This document shows, piece by piece, positions 32,793 to 42,468 of a DNA stretch of 64,000 nt. A program made the translations under genes and the position numbers. Below the pieces are notes generated by a model. It was not told the DNA's origin and ran no database searches. It was given only the letters and a program-made list of their open reading frames with translations. The stretch covers positions 1 to 64,000 of the forward strand of contig JANYHD010000020.1 in assembly GCA_025359205.1 (NCBI GenBank). Direction: 5' to 3'. The stretch's first letter is position 1, and the number at the start of each line of letters is the position of its first letter. The DNA is from Gammaproteobacteria bacterium. Lineage in GTDB: Bacteria; Pseudomonadota; Gammaproteobacteria; Steroidobacterales; Steroidobacteraceae.

Positions 32793-33376
32793 TTGGTTCA
32801 CTCGCAGGAGTTTTGGCGCAAAGATCACCGCCGGCGCTAGTTATAGAGGTCGGCGGAGTAGGCTACGAGCTCGAGGCACCCATGTCGACATTTTATGGAC
32901 TGCCGCCGGTGGGGCAGCCCGTGCGGCTGCTCACGCACCTGGTGGTGCGTGAGGACGCGCACATCCTGTACGGATTCGGCTCGGCTGCGGAACGGCAGCT
33001 GTTCCGGAGCCTGCTCAAGGTCTCGGGCGTCGGGCCGCGCATCGCGCTCGCGATACTTTCCGGATCGACCGCCGAAGTCTTCGCCGCCAGCGTGCAGGCG
33101 GGCGATGTAGCGTCACTAACGAAGATACCGGGCGTGGGCCGCAAGATCGCCGAGCGCCTGATCGTCGAGATGCGCGACCGCCTCGCCAGTGCGGCCAACG
33201 AAGCCCATGCCGGTGCGGTCGCGGCGCCGGTTGGCGTGGCCGCGGAGGCCTACAGTGCGTTGCTCACGCTGGGCTACAAGCCGGCCGAGGCCACGCGGCT
33301 GCTCAAGAGCGCCGGCGGCGGCGCCAGCACCGAGGACCTGATCCGTGGTGCGCTGCAGAGCGCGGCCCGCGAGTGA
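32789..33376 (+). CDS. ruvA: Holliday junction helicase subunit RuvA
   Basis: The protein has 195 residues and starts at GTG overlapping the ruvC stop. It starts V-I-G-S-L-A-G-V-L as in other RuvA proteins. The OB-fold domain is followed by two helix-hairpin-helix motifs (S-G-V-G-P-R-I-A and I-P-G-V-G-R-K-I-A) and a C-terminal domain that binds RuvB (L-G-Y-K-P-A-E-A). It forms the tetramer that holds the junction in square-planar form while RuvB pulls the DNA. It overlaps ruvB by 4 bp. Confidence 0.96.
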   Translation: MIGSLAGVLAQRSPPALVIEVGGVGYELEAPMSTFYGLPPVGQPVRLLTHLVVREDAHILYGFGSAAERQLFRSLLKVSGVGPRIALAILSGSTAEVFAASVQAGDVASLTKIPGVGRKIAERLIVEMRDRLASAANEAHAGAVAAPVGVAAEAYSALLTLGYKPAEATRLLKSAGGGASTEDLIRGALQSAARE

Positions 33377-34425
33377 GCGCGCCCGTGAACGATGAACGGC
33401 TGGTGAGCTCGGCCGGTCGCGCCGACGAGGCCCTGGTCGACCGGGCGATCCGCCCGCGCTCCTTTGCCGAGTACGTCGGCCAGGAGCAGGTCAAGAGCCA
33501 AATGGGCATCTTCATCGAGGCGGCACGCCAGCGCGCCGAGGCGCTCGATCACACGCTGATATTCGGGCCACCCGGCCTCGGCAAGACGACGCTCGCAGTG
33601 ATCATTGCAGCCGAGCTGGGCGTGAACCTGCGCCAGACCTCGGGACCGGTGCTCGAGCGGCCAGGCGACCTGGCCGCGATCCTGACCAACCTGCAGCCGC
33701 GCGACGTGCTGTTCGTCGACGAGATCCATCGGCTCAGTCCCGTCGTCGAGGAAGTGCTGTATCCGGCGATGGAGGACTACCAGCTCGACATCATGATCGG
33801 CGAGGGACCGGCGGCCCGCTCCATCAAACTCAACATCCCGCCATTTACGCTGGTGGGTGCGACCACGCGCGCCGGCCTGCTGACCTCGCCGTTGCGCGAC
33901 CGCTTCGGCATCGTGCAGCGCCTCGAGTTCTACAGCGTCGCCGAACTCGAGCGCATCGTCACGCGTTCGGCGGGTATCCTGCAGGTGCCGATCACGCCCG
34001 CGGGCGCCGCGCGCATTGCGCAGCGTGCGCGTGGCACGCCGCGCATCGCTAACCGGCTGCTGCGCCGGGTGCGTGATTTCGCGCAGGTGCGCGGCAACGG
34101 TCACGTGGACGAACAGATTGCCGCCGCGGCGCTCGACCTGCTGGAAGTCGATCCGCTGGGCTTTGACTCGCTGGATCGCAAGCTCCTGCTCATGATCATG
34201 GAGAAGTTCGACGGCGGCCCGGTCGGCATCGAGAGCCTGGCCGCTGCCATCGGCGAGGAGCGCGGCACGCTCGAGGACGTGATCGAACCTTACCTGATCC
34301 AGCAGGGGTTCCTGGCGCGCACCGCCCGCGGGCGAATCGCCACGCGCAGCGCCTGGCAGCATTTCGGGTTGAAGGTACCCGAGCGCGCCGCCGCCAACCT
34401 GCCGCTGTTTGGTGACAACACATGA
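33373..34425 (+). CDS. ruvB: Holliday junction branch-migration ATPase RuvB
   Basis: The protein has 350 residues and a GTG start overlapping the ruvA stop. It is an AAA+ ATPase with Walker [10 protein letters not shown], Walker [10 protein letters not shown], the sensor segment G-A-T-T-R-A-G, and the arginine-finger region L-R-D-R-F-G. The C-terminal winged-helix DNA domain ends with F-L-A-R-T-A-R-G-R. It drives branch migration with RuvA. The stop overlaps the ybgC start (ATGA). Confidence 0.98.
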   Translation: MSAPVNDERLVSSAGRADEALVDRAIRPRSFAEYVGQEQVKSQMGIFIEAARQRAEALDHTLIFGPPGLGKTTLAVIIAAELGVNLRQTSGPVLERPGDLAAILTNLQPRDVLFVDEIHRLSPVVEEVLYPAMEDYQLDIMIGEGPAARSIKLNIPPFTLVGATTRAGLLTSPLRDRFGIVQRLEFYSVAELERIVTRSAGILQVPITPAGAARIAQRARGTPRIANRLLRRVRDFAQVRGNGHVDEQIAAAALDLLEVDPLGFDSLDRKLLLMIMEKFDGGPVGIESLAAAIGEERGTLEDVIEPYLIQQGFLARTARGRIATRSAWQHFGLKVPERAAANLPLFGDNT

Positions 34426-34835
34426 GCGCGTTTCACTGGCCCGCGCGCGTCTATTACGAGGACACGGACGCGGGCGGTGTCGTCTACTATGCCAACTACC
34501 TCAGGTTCCTGGAGCGCGCGCGCACCGAGTGGTTCCGCTCGCGCGGCCACCACCAGCTCGAGCTGGCCGCTGACCCGGGCGTGCTGTTCGCGGTGGCCGA
34601 GGTGAACGTGCGCTACCGGCGTCCGGCGCGGCTCGATGACCTGCTGGTGACGAGCTGCGAGGCGGCGCGCGAAGGCGCGGCCAGCGTGATATTCAGCCAG
34701 CAGATACGGCGCGGGAGCGAGGATGGCGAACTGCTGGCCGAGGCCACCGTGCGCGTAGTCTGTGTCAATGCCGGTGATTTCCGACCACGGCGCCTGCCGC
34801 CAAAGATATTAGAGGACCTGCTTGATGGGCGGTGA
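34422..34835 (+). CDS. ybgC: YbgC-type acyl-CoA thioesterase (Tol-Pal associated)
   Basis: The protein has 137 residues with the hot-dog fold. The catalytic Asp lies in [15 protein letters not shown] near the N-terminus, followed by the family segment F-L-E-R-A-R-T-E-W. YbgC hydrolyses acyl-CoA or acyl-ACP and is the usual first gene of tol-pal operons, linked to phospholipid synthesis at the inner membrane. It overlaps ruvB by 4 bp and tolQ by 11 bp, so the ruv and tol genes run as one unit here. Confidence 0.94.
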   Translation: MSAFHWPARVYYEDTDAGGVVYYANYLRFLERARTEWFRSRGHHQLELAADPGVLFAVAEVNVRYRRPARLDDLLVTSCEAAREGAASVIFSQQIRRGSEDGELLAEATVRVVCVNAGDFRPRRLPPKILEDLLDGR

Positions 34836-35508
34836 CCTGTCGATCCTGCGCCTGGTTTTGCAGGCGAGCCCGGTGGTGCAGCTGGTGATGGCGCTGCTGC
34901 TGGCCGCCTCGCTCATGTCCTGGGCGATCATTTTCAGCAAGCGCACCATGGTGCGCCAGGCCCGCAGCGAAGCTGAGCGCTTTGAGAACAGCTTCTGGTC
35001 GGGCGGCGACCTGACGGCGCTGTATCGCTCGATCGAATCGCGCGGCGGCGCCACCGGTATGGAAAGCATCTTCGAATTTGGCTTCCGGGAGTTTGCGCGC
35101 CTGCGCCAGCAGGATGGCGCCGCCGACCTGCTGCTCGATGGCGCACGGCGCGCGATGCGCGTGGCGCAGCTCAAGGAAATCGATCGCCTCGAGCAGAGCC
35201 TGGCGACGCTCGCCACGGTAGGTTCAACCAGTCCCTACGTCGGTCTGTTCGGCACGGTATGGGGAATAATGAGTGCCTTCACTTCCCTGAGTAATGTGCA
35301 GCAGGCCACGCTGGCCTCCGTTGCACCGGGCATTGCCGAGGCGTTGGTGGCAACTGCTTTTGGCCTGTTCGCCGCGATTCCCGCCGTGATCGCCTACAAC
35401 CGTTACGCCGACCAGGTGAGCCGCCTGGAAATGCGCTACGACGCCTTCATGGAAGAATTCTCGACCATCCTGCAGCGCCACGCGACCCGTGGCACGACCG
35501 GAGGCTAG
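34825..35508 (+). CDS. tolQ: Tol-Pal system proton-channel subunit TolQ
   Basis: The protein has 227 residues with three membrane helices. The second and third helices carry the MotA/TolQ/ExbB signature, including L-A-T-V-G-S-T-S-P-Y-V-G-L-F-G-T-V-W-G-I-M and A-P-G-I-A-E-A-L-V-A-T-A-F-G-L. With TolR it forms the proton-driven motor that energises TolA during outer-membrane constriction at division. AGAGGA lies 8 bp before the ATG at 34825; a TTG immediately upstream is a less likely start. Confidence 0.97.
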   Translation: MGGDLSILRLVLQASPVVQLVMALLLAASLMSWAIIFSKRTMVRQARSEAERFENSFWSGGDLTALYRSIESRGGATGMESIFEFGFREFARLRQQDGAADLLLDGARRAMRVAQLKEIDRLEQSLATLATVGSTSPYVGLFGTVWGIMSAFTSLSNVQQATLASVAPGIAEALVATAFGLFAAIPAVIAYNRYADQVSRLEMRYDAFMEEFSTILQRHATRGTTGG

Positions 35509-35509
35509 G

Positions 35510-35965
35510 ATGGCGGGGTCAGGCCGACCCAAGCGCCGCCTCATGGGCGAGATCAATGTCGTGCCGTACATCGACGTGATGCTGGTGCTGCTGATCATCT
35601 TCATGATCACCGCACCGCTCCTGACGCAGGGCATCAAGGTCGAGCTGCCCAAGGCGGCCGCGGAACCGATCGATGCGCGCGCGGTCAACAATATCGAGCC
35701 GCTGGTCCTGTCAGTGGATGCGCGCGGTCGCTTGTACCTGAATGTCGGTGCGAACCCGCAGCAGCCGATCGATGATGCGACCGCGCTGGTCCGCGCGACG
35801 GCGGCGCTGCGCCGCGCGCCGCAACGGGTCGTGTTGGTCAAGGGCGATGCGGCGGTGAACTACGGGCGTATCGTTTCGGCCATGGTGATGTTGCAGCAGG
35901 CAGGCGCGAGCAAGGTCGGGTTTCTCACTGAGCCATTGCCGCCGCCTGCCGCGCCGCAGCCATGA
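35510..35965 (+). CDS. tolR: Tol-Pal system subunit TolR
   Basis: The protein has 151 residues: a short cytoplasmic start, one membrane helix with the essential acid in V-P-Y-I-D-V-M-L-V-L-L-I-I-F-M, and a periplasmic domain of ExbD/TolR type. It couples the proton flow through TolQ to TolA movement and binds peptidoglycan. The ATG at 35510 follows a GGAGG site and comes 1 bp after the tolQ stop. Its stop overlaps the tolA start. Confidence 0.97.
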   Translation: MAGSGRPKRRLMGEINVVPYIDVMLVLLIIFMITAPLLTQGIKVELPKAAAEPIDARAVNNIEPLVLSVDARGRLYLNVGANPQQPIDDATALVRATAALRRAPQRVVLVKGDAAVNYGRIVSAMVMLQQAGASKVGFLTEPLPPPAAPQP

Positions 35966-36765
35966 GCCCGATGGGTGAGGGCGGCGAGCGGCCCGACGGG
36001 GCGCTGCCGATTTTCCTGTCGGTGCTGGTGCATCTCGCCGTGGTGGCGCTGCTGGGCTGGGGCTGGTGGAGTTACCGCGCGCCCAAACCGGTTCCGCAGC
36101 AACTGGCCATCGAGGCCACGATCGTCGTCGACAAGGCAGTGACGCCCGAGCCTGCCGCAAGCGCCGCTGCCCCGGTGCCGCCCGCGCCCGTCCCTGTTCC
36201 CGCGCCGGCACCCGTGCCTATGCCACCGCCGGTGCAACTCAGCGCGGAAAAGCAGCAGCAGGCGCAGCGCGAACAGGAGCAGGAACAGCACGAGCGCGCA
36301 GCACATGAACGAGAATCGCGCGAGCAACGCGAACACGCCGCAGCCGAGGCCACGCGCAAGGAGCAGGAGGCCGCAGCACGCAAGGCAGCGGAAGCGGCGC
36401 AGCGCGTGGCGCAGGAGAAGGCGCGACGCGAATCTGAACTGCGTGCGCAGTTGGCGGTCGAAGAGCGGATCAACGCTGCGCGCGGCAGCGCCGCCACTGC
36501 GGAGTGGTTGTCGCTGATCCGCGACCGTGTCACGCATGCGTGGATCCGCCCGCCGAGCGCGCGTCCTGGGGTAAACTGTGAGGTGCGCGTGACGCAGGTG
36601 CCTGGAGGCGTGGTGACGGGTGTGCAGATCGGCAGCTGCAACGGCGACGCCGCGGTGCGTGAATCGATCGAAGCCGCCGTGTACCGCGCATCGCCACTGC
36701 CGTCGCCGACGAACCCGGATGCGTTCGACCGCAATCTGACCTTCACGTTTCACCCAGATGAGTAG
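35962..36765 (+). CDS. tolA: Tol-Pal system energy transducer TolA
   Basis: The protein has 267 residues. A single N-terminal membrane helix (about 17-38, with the S-x-x-x-H type pattern S-V-L-V-H-L) is followed by a Pro/Val-rich segment, a long Gln/Glu/Ala/Arg-rich helical stretch (about 95-165) and a C-terminal TolA/TonB-like domain that contacts TolB and Pal (W-L-S-L-I-R-D-R-V-T through F-T-F-H). It links the inner-membrane motor to the outer membrane. Low overall identity between TolA proteins is normal; length and order support the call. Confidence 0.93.
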   Translation: MSPMGEGGERPDGALPIFLSVLVHLAVVALLGWGWWSYRAPKPVPQQLAIEATIVVDKAVTPEPAASAAAPVPPAPVPVPAPAPVPMPPPVQLSAEKQQQAQREQEQEQHERAAHERESREQREHAAAEATRKEQEAAARKAAEAAQRVAQEKARRESELRAQLAVEERINAARGSAATAEWLSLIRDRVTHAWIRPPSARPGVNCEVRVTQVPGGVVTGVQIGSCNGDAAVRESIEAAVYRASPLPSPTNPDAFDRNLTFTFHPDE

Positions 36766-36774
36766 ACCGGAACC

Positions 36775-38088
36775 GTGATCATCCACGCCATGGAACAAAT
36801 CAGACGCACTGGCCTGCTGGTGGCGGGGCTGGCGCTCGTCGCCGCCGCGCGTGCCGAGCTGCGAATCGATATTACCAAGGGCGTGACCGACCCGATCCCG
36901 ATCGCCATCGTCCCGCTGTCGACGAGCAGCGCGGGCGCGTTTGACTACGCATCGGTCGTGCAGCATGACCTGGATGGGAGCGGGCGCTTCCGCACCATGG
37001 AGCGGCGCAGCATGCATACGCTGCCGGCCAGGGCTGGCGAGGTCGTCGCGGCCGACTGGCATGCCGATGGCGCCGACTACGTGCTGGTCGGCACAGTCGC
37101 CGCGGCTGACGCCACGCACAAGAGCATTGATTGCGAGCTCGTCAACACGCTGACCGGCCAGGCGCTTGGCAGCGCACATGTCATGGCCAGCGCCGCGAAT
37201 CCGCGCGCTGCCGCTCACCAGTTGAGCGATTTCGTGTACCAGAAGATCATGGGCACGCGCGGCGCCTTTGCCACGCGCATTGCCTACGTCGCCGTGGACG
37301 GCGCGCCACCGGCACAGCATTTCCAGCTCATCGTGGCCGACTCGGACGGCGAGAATCCGCAGGTTGTGCTCGATTCGCACCAGCCGATCATGTCGCCGGC
37401 CTGGTCTGCGGACGGCCAGTGGTTGGCCTATGTGTCTTTCGAGGATCGTGTGTCTGCGATCATCGTCCAGCAGTTGAGCACCGGGAAGCGCCAGCGCGTC
37501 TCCGCGCGCGCCGGCGTCAACGGCGCGCCGGCCTGGTCACCGGACGGACGGCGGCTGGCACTCACGCTGTCGGGTACCGGCGGTAACCTCGACATCTACG
37601 TGCTCGACCTGGCAACGCAGGGACTGACCCGGATTACGGAGGATCCGGCCATTGACACCGAGCCGGCCTGGAGCGCGGATGGCGCCGATCTGTATTTCAC
37701 CTCAGATCGCTCCGGTGGCCCACAGATCTATCGCACCGATGTGGCGCAACACCAGCGCGTCCAGCGCCTCACCTTTGATTCGCCCTACAACGCGCGGCCG
37801 CGGCCGTCGCCCGACGGGCGCTCGCTGGCGCTGGTCACGCGCGAGGGTTCCGACTATCGTATCGCCGTGCTGGACCTCGCCAGCGGCAGCGTGCGGGTGC
37901 TGACGCGCGGGAGCCTGGACGAATCGCCGGGGTTCTCGCCCAATGGCATGACGGTGATCTACGCCGGCAGCAGCGGCGGCCGGGGCACACTCGAGGCTGT
38001 GGCCGTCGACGGACAGGTTTCGCAGCGGCTCAAATCCGACCGCGGCGACGTGCGCGAGCCGGTCTGGGGCCCGTTTGCGGGCCCCTGA
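36775..38088 (+). CDS. tolB: Tol-Pal system periplasmic beta-propeller TolB
   Basis: The protein has 437 residues. A signal peptide ends near A-R-A before E-L-R-I-D-I-T. An N-terminal domain is followed by a six-bladed propeller with repeated S-P-A-W-S-A-D-G-Q, A-P-A-W-S-P-D-G-R and E-P-A-W-S-A-D-G segments. It binds Pal and TolA and is released during constriction. The start may be the GTG at 36775 or the in-frame ATG at 36790; both leave a working signal peptide, and the ribosome site is weak in either case. Confidence 0.97.
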   Translation: MIIHAMEQIRRTGLLVAGLALVAAARAELRIDITKGVTDPIPIAIVPLSTSSAGAFDYASVVQHDLDGSGRFRTMERRSMHTLPARAGEVVAADWHADGADYVLVGTVAAADATHKSIDCELVNTLTGQALGSAHVMASAANPRAAAHQLSDFVYQKIMGTRGAFATRIAYVAVDGAPPAQHFQLIVADSDGENPQVVLDSHQPIMSPAWSADGQWLAYVSFEDRVSAIIVQQLSTGKRQRVSARAGVNGAPAWSPDGRRLALTLSGTGGNLDIYVLDLATQGLTRITEDPAIDTEPAWSADGADLYFTSDRSGGPQIYRTDVAQHQRVQRLTFDSPYNARPRPSPDGRSLALVTREGSDYRIAVLDLASGSVRVLTRGSLDESPGFSPNGMTVIYAGSSGGRGTLEAVAVDGQVSQRLKSDRGDVREPVWGPFAGP

Positions 38089-38108
38089 ACACTTCTGGAG
38101 ATTTTCCG

Positions 38109-38657
38109 ATGTACAGAAAACTCGTCCTCGTCCTGGCCAGCGCAACCTTGCTGGTGACCGCCGGCTGCTCGGGCAAGAGCGCCGTGAAGAATCCGCCCGC
38201 GGCCAGCACCGCTGGAGGTGTCGCGGCCGGTGGCGCGCAGTCGGGCGCGGGTGAGGGCGCCGGCGTGGCAGCCAATGCCGGCACGGTCGGTGATACGGGC
38301 GGCAACGGCCCCTCGGCACCGGCCGGTGTTGCCCGCCTGGTGTACTTCGATTTCGACAGCGCGGAAATCCGGCCGGAATTCGTGGCCGTCATCGCCGCGC
38401 ACGCGCACGCGATTGCCGCCAACGCCAGCATCCACGTGCGGCTCGAGGGGCATACGGACGAGCGCGGCTCGCCCGAGTACAACATCGGGCTGGGTGAGCG
38501 GCGCGCGCAGGCCGTGCGGCGCGCATTGCTGTTGCAGGGCGTCGGCGAAGCGCAGGCGGCGACCGTGAGCTACGGCGAGGAACGACCCGCGGTAAGCGGT
38601 CAGACCGAAGTCGACTGGGCGAAAAATCGCCGCGTGGAATTCGTCTACCTGAATTGA
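38109..38657 (+). CDS. pal: Peptidoglycan-associated lipoprotein Pal
   Basis: The protein has 182 residues. The lipobox V-T-A-G-C places the lipidated Cys at residue 20. A Gly/Ala-rich linker leads to an OmpA-type peptidoglycan-binding domain starting Y-F-D-F-D-S-A-E-I and containing E-G-H-T-D-E-R-G-S-P-E-Y-N and K-N-R-R-V-E-F. It anchors the outer membrane to peptidoglycan and is the target of TolB. TTCTGGAG lies upstream of the ATG, giving a clear start. Confidence 0.97.
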   Translation: MYRKLVLVLASATLLVTAGCSGKSAVKNPPAASTAGGVAAGGAQSGAGEGAGVAANAGTVGDTGGNGPSAPAGVARLVYFDFDSAEIRPEFVAVIAAHAHAIAANASIHVRLEGHTDERGSPEYNIGLGERRAQAVRRALLLQGVGEAQAATVSYGEERPAVSGQTEVDWAKNRRVEFVYLN

Positions 38658-38661
38658 CGGC

Positions 38662-39480
38662 ATGAAAACCCTGCTGCCTGCATTGTGTGGCGTCCTGCTG
38701 CTTGCGGCCTGTGCAAGCAATCCGGCCGATGATCCGGTGCAGGTCAAGCTCAACGACATCGACGCGCGGCTCGGCAGCGTCGAACGCGTGGTCAGCAACC
38801 AGAGCCTGGTCGACATGTCGCGGCGCATCGATGCCCTCGAGGCGCAGCTACGCGAGCAGCGCGGCAGCGTGGAGGTGCTGGAAAAGGCCAGCGAGACGGC
38901 GCGAAAATCGCAGCGCGACCTGTATGCCGACCTGGATCGGCGGCTGACCGCGCTAGAGAACGGTGTGCATGCAACGAGCGGTTCCGCGACCGGCGCTGCG
39001 GGTGCCGCCGGCAATACGGGCAGTACCAGTGCTCAGGCCGCGTCTGGCGGCGGGGCCGTCACGGCTGCCGGCGCCGCGGGTGGCGCCAGCTCAGGCGATG
39101 ACCAGGCGGCCTATGCAGCCGCCTTCGAGAAGCTCAAGGGCGGCAGTTATGCCGATGCGATAGCCGGATTCCAAGGTCTCATGACGAATTACCCTTCAAG
39201 CACGCTGCTTGACAACGCGCAGTACTGGATCGGCGAGGCCTACTACGTCACACGTGATTACGAGCATGCGGCCACGGCCTTTCGCACCGTCGGCGAGCGC
39301 TGGCCCAGTTCGCGCAAGGCGCCAGATGCGCTGCTCAAGCTGGGTTATACGCAGTTCGAACAGAAGCACCTGACGGCCGCCCGTGCCACGCTGCAGCAGG
39401 TCATCGAGCGTTACGGCGGCAGCGATGCGGCGCGGCTCGCGCAGGAACGGTTGCAGAAACTGCCGCCGGAAGGGCATTGA
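38662..39480 (+). CDS. cpoB: Cell division coordinator CpoB (YbgF), apparently a lipoprotein
   Basis: The protein has 272 residues. An N-terminal helical coiled-coil region (about 25-100) promotes trimerisation, a Gly/Ala-rich linker follows, and the C-terminal half holds TPR repeats (Y-A-A-A-F-E-K-L-K-G-G-S-Y-A-D-A-I through G-S-D-A-A-R-L-A-Q). CpoB coordinates peptidoglycan synthesis with outer-membrane constriction together with PBP1B and TolA. The leader here ends L-L-A-A-C-A-S, a good lipobox with Cys17 and Ala at +2, whereas E. coli CpoB is soluble in the periplasm. The gap to pal is 4 bp, and the stop overlaps the queE start. Confidence 0.93.
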   Translation: MKTLLPALCGVLLLAACASNPADDPVQVKLNDIDARLGSVERVVSNQSLVDMSRRIDALEAQLREQRGSVEVLEKASETARKSQRDLYADLDRRLTALENGVHATSGSATGAAGAAGNTGSTSAQAASGGGAVTAAGAAGGASSGDDQAAYAAAFEKLKGGSYADAIAGFQGLMTNYPSSTLLDNAQYWIGEAYYVTRDYEHAATAFRTVGERWPSSRKAPDALLKLGYTQFEQKHLTAARATLQQVIERYGGSDAARLAQERLQKLPPEGH

Positions 39481-40127
39481 ATTCCGAAGCCCGGCTGAAG
39501 ATCACCGAGATCTTTCACTCGCTCCAGGGCGAGGCGCAATACGTCGGCATGCCAACCGTGTTCGTGCGGCTCACCGGCTGCCCGCTGCGCTGCCATTACT
39601 GCGATACCGCCTACGCCTTCCACGGTGGTGAATGGTGGACGCTGCCCGCGATCCTCGAACGCGTGGCGCAGTTTGGCACGCGCGACGTGTGCGTGACGGG
39701 CGGTGAACCGCTGGCGCAGCGCGCCTGCCTGACGCTGTTGCACGAGCTGTGCGAGTGCGGCTACCGCGTCTCGCTCGAGACCAGCGGCGCGCTGAGCGTT
39801 GCCGGGATCGATCCGCGTGTCAGCCGCGTCGTCGACGTGAAGACGCCGGGCTCGGGCGAGGAGCCGCGCAATCTCTACCCGCAATTGCAGGCTTTGAACG
39901 ACCTGGACCAGATCAAATTTGTCATCACCTCGCGGGCCGATTACGAATGGAGCCGTGCGCTGCTGGCCGAGCAGGCGCTAGCCCAGCGCTGCGGCGTACT
40001 GTTCTCGCCGGCCTTCGGTCAGCTCGAGCCGCGCGAACTGGCGGAATGGATACTCGCCGACCGCTTACCGGTGCGTTTCCAGGTGCAGCTGCATAAACTG
40101 TTGTGGGGCGACGAGCGTGGCCGCTGA
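39477..40127 (+). CDS. queE: 7-carboxy-7-deazaguanine synthase QueE
   Basis: The protein has 216 residues and is a radical-SAM enzyme that turns 6-carboxytetrahydropterin into 7-carboxy-7-deazaguanine on the way to queuosine in tRNA. The cluster-binding motif is C-P-L-R-C-H-Y-C, after [11 protein letters not shown]-binding segments include V-T-G-G-E-P-L-A-Q and L-E-T-S-G. The start is a TTG that overlaps the cpoB stop (TTGA), so it depends on translational coupling. It overlaps queC by 11 bp. Confidence 0.95.
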   Translation: MNSEARLKITEIFHSLQGEAQYVGMPTVFVRLTGCPLRCHYCDTAYAFHGGEWWTLPAILERVAQFGTRDVCVTGGEPLAQRACLTLLHELCECGYRVSLETSGALSVAGIDPRVSRVVDVKTPGSGEEPRNLYPQLQALNDLDQIKFVITSRADYEWSRALLAEQALAQRCGVLFSPAFGQLEPRELAEWILADRLPVRFQVQLHKLLWGDERGR

Positions 40128-40806
40128 AGCTGCCGCCCGGCAGCGCGCCGTCGTGCTGCTGTCGGGCGGGCTCGATTCCGCCACGGCGCTTGCCTGGGCG
40201 CGCGAGCAGCATTACGAGTGCTACGCGCTCTCCGTCGCCTATGGCCAGCGTCACCACAGCGAGCTCGCGGCCGCGGCGCGGGTGGCGCGCGCGCTCGGCG
40301 CGCGCGAGCACCGCGTCATGCACGTCGACCTCGGCGCGCTGGGCGGTTCGGCCCTGACGGATGCGAGCATCGCCGTGCCGGAACAGGCCACGAGCGGCAT
40401 TCCCGTCACTTACGTGCCGGCGCGCAATACCGTGCTGCTCTCGCTCGCGCTGGCCTGGGCCGAAGTGCTCGCGGCGCGTCACCTGGTGATCGGCGTGAAC
40501 GCGGTTGATTATTCTGGTTACCCCGATTGCCGGCCGGAGTTCATCGCTTCATTTCAGCGCCTGGCCCGGCTCGCCACGCGCGCAGGCGTCGAAGGGGCGC
40601 CCTTGCAGATACACGCGCCACTACAAGACTGGAACAAGGAGCGCATCATCCGTGAAGGATTGCGGCTCGGCGTGGACTACTCGCTCACGGTATCCTGCTA
40701 CCAGGCGGACGGCGAGGGGCGTGCCTGCGGACGCTGCGACTCCTGCCGGTTGCGGCGCGAGGGTTTCAAGGCGGCTGGCATCGCCGATCCCACGCACTAC
40801 GCCTGA
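40117..40806 (+). CDS. queC: 7-cyano-7-deazaguanine (preQ0) synthase QueC
   Basis: The protein has 229 residues and starts at GTG. The ATP-pyrophosphatase P-loop S-G-G-L-D-S-A-T is near residue 16; Y-G-Q-R-H-H-S-E and P-A-R-N-T follow, and the zinc site near the end uses Cys residues in [12 protein letters not shown]. It converts 7-carboxy-7-deazaguanine and ammonia to preQ0 using ATP. No preQ1 riboswitch is possible upstream because queE and queC overlap. A 60-bp gap follows before the next gene. Confidence 0.97.
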   Translation: MAAEAAARQRAVVLLSGGLDSATALAWAREQHYECYALSVAYGQRHHSELAAAARVARALGAREHRVMHVDLGALGGSALTDASIAVPEQATSGIPVTYVPARNTVLLSLALAWAEVLAARHLVIGVNAVDYSGYPDCRPEFIASFQRLARLATRAGVEGAPLQIHAPLQDWNKERIIREGLRLGVDYSLTVSCYQADGEGRACGRCDSCRLRREGFKAAGIADPTHYA

Positions 40807-40866
40807 CTGGTGCCCGCGGCCGGGCCGCACGGTATGATGCCGGCCTTAAAATCGGCAGGCGAGGCC

Positions 40867-42468
40867 ATGAAGAAAACGCTCGGGAGCTACCTGATCGAGA
40901 CTCTCGAGGCCCACGGCGTGCAGCACGTGTTCGGCATACCCGGGGTGCACAACATCGAGCTTTACCGGGGCCTGGCCAGTTCTCGCATCCGCCACGTGAC
41001 TGGGCGCCATGAGCAGGGGCTGGGATTCATGGCCGACGGTTACGCGCGCGTCGCGCGCCGGCCGGGCGTCTGCTTCACCATCACGGGCCCCGGGCTGACC
41101 AACATCACCACAGCGATGGGCCAGGCCCATGGCGACTCGATTCCGTTGCTGGTGATTGCGAGCGAGAATCGGAGCAGGGAGATTGGGACTGGCCGTGGCT
41201 ACCTGCATGAGATGCCGGACCAGCTCGGCGTGGCGGCGCGTGTCTCCGGCATGAGCCGCCGAATCGGCACTGCGGCCGAACTCCCCGACGCGATTGGCGA
41301 GGCCTTTGCGGGATTTGCCAGCACGCGGCCCAGACCCGCATATATAGAGATCCCGCGCGAACTGATGACGCAGGACGCTGCCGGGCTGCGCACGCCCGTG
41401 GCCGCTGCTGCGCCGGCCCCTCCCGCGGCCCCGGCTGCTGCGATTGCTGAGGCGGTGCGCCGCCTGCGCGGCGCAAGCGCGCCGCTGATCCTGGCCGGTG
41501 GCGGCACCCTGGGAGCCAGCGCCGAACTGCGAGCGCTCGCCGAGCGGCTCGATGCGCCGCTGGTGATGACGATCAATGCGCGCGGTCTCCTGCCGCCAGA
41601 GCACGTGCTCGGCGTGTCGGTCAGCCCAACTCTGAACGCGGTGCGAAAATTGATTGCGGAGGCCGACCTCGTACTCGCCATTGGCACCGAACTCGGCCAG
41701 ACCGACTACGACGCCTACTGCGTCGCGGAGTTTCCGGCGCACGCGAACCTTATCCGCATCGATATCGATGCCACGCAGCTCACACGCAACGCGCAGCCGG
41801 TACTCGCGCTGCACGCCGATGCCGCAGGCGCCGTGCGCGCCATCCTTGCGCAGGATCTGGGCGCGGCGCGAGCGCGTGGCGGCGCAGCCCGTGCGGCGGC
41901 TGTCACCGCCGCGGCGCTCGCCGAGTTGTCGCCGGCGATGCGCCGGGAGATCGCCTTCCTGGATTGCATACGCGCTGTGCTGCCCGCTGCCACGCTGGTC
42001 GGCGACTCGACGCAGCCGGTGTATGCGGGCAACATGGGTTTCGCCGCCGCGCAGCCCGGCTCCTGGTTCAACAGCGCCACCGGCTACGGCACGCTCGGTT
42101 ACGCGCTGCCGGCCTCGACGGGCGCGGGCCTGGCAGCGCCTGATCGCCCGGTGGTGTGCCTGGTCGGCGACGGCGGCTTCCAGTTCACGCTCGGCGAGCT
42201 CGCCGTGCCGCGCGACGTCGACGCGTGGACGGCCATCATCATCTGGAACAATCACGGCTATGGTGAGATCAAGAATTCGATGCTGGCCGTGGACATCGAT
42301 CCCGTGGGCGTGGATGTGCAGCCGCCTGATTTCGAGCTGCTGGCTCGCGCCTATGGGTATGGCCATGTGCTGGTTGACAGCATTGCAGCCCTTGAGCGTG
42401 CGCTCCGGGAGGTCGGCTCGCGCCGCCAGGTTCGCGTGATCGAGGTGCGTGCGGAGGCCTTCGAGTGA
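40867..42468 (+). CDS. aruI: Thiamine-diphosphate-dependent 2-oxoacid decarboxylase, AruI-like (5-guanidino-2-oxopentanoate decarboxylase)
   Basis: The protein has 533 residues of the acetolactate synthase/decarboxylase superfamily. The catalytic Glu is in T-G-R-H-E-Q-G-L-G-F-M, and the cofactor motif starts G-D-G-G-F-Q-F-T-L-G-E-L and ends with N-N. It pairs with the next gene, an AruH-type aminotransferase, with a 4-bp overlap. In Pseudomonas aeruginosa the same pair turns L-arginine into 2-ketoarginine and then 4-guanidinobutyraldehyde. The call rests on that pairing and on family length; another 2-oxoacid cannot be excluded. The ATG at 40867 is preferred over an in-frame start at 40810 because the domain begins directly after it. 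Confidence 0.72.
   Translation: MKKTLGSYLIETLEAHGVQHVFGIPGVHNIELYRGLASSRIRHVTGRHEQGLGFMADGYARVARRPGVCFTITGPGLTNITTAMGQAHGDSIPLLVIASENRSREIGTGRGYLHEMPDQLGVAARVSGMSRRIGTAAELPDAIGEAFAGFASTRPRPAYIEIPRELMTQDAAGLRTPVAAAAPAPPAAPAAAIAEAVRRLRGASAPLILAGGGTLGASAELRALAERLDAPLVMTINARGLLPPEHVLGVSVSPTLNAVRKLIAEADLVLAIGTELGQTDYDAYCVAEFPAHANLIRIDIDATQLTRNAQPVLALHADAAGAVRAILAQDLGAARARGGAARAAAVTAAALAELSPAMRREIAFLDCIRAVLPAATLVGDSTQPVYAGNMGFAAAQPGSWFNSATGYGTLGYALPASTGAGLAAPDRPVVCLVGDGGFQFTLGELAVPRDVDAWTAIIIWNNHGYGEIKNSMLAVDIDPVGVDVQPPDFELLARAYGYGHVLVDSIAALERALREVGSRRQVRVIEVRAEAFE

Noticed and set aside
39420..39480. preQ1 riboswitch ahead of queE-queC
   Set aside because: queE overlaps the end of cpoB and there is no leader in which such an element could fit.
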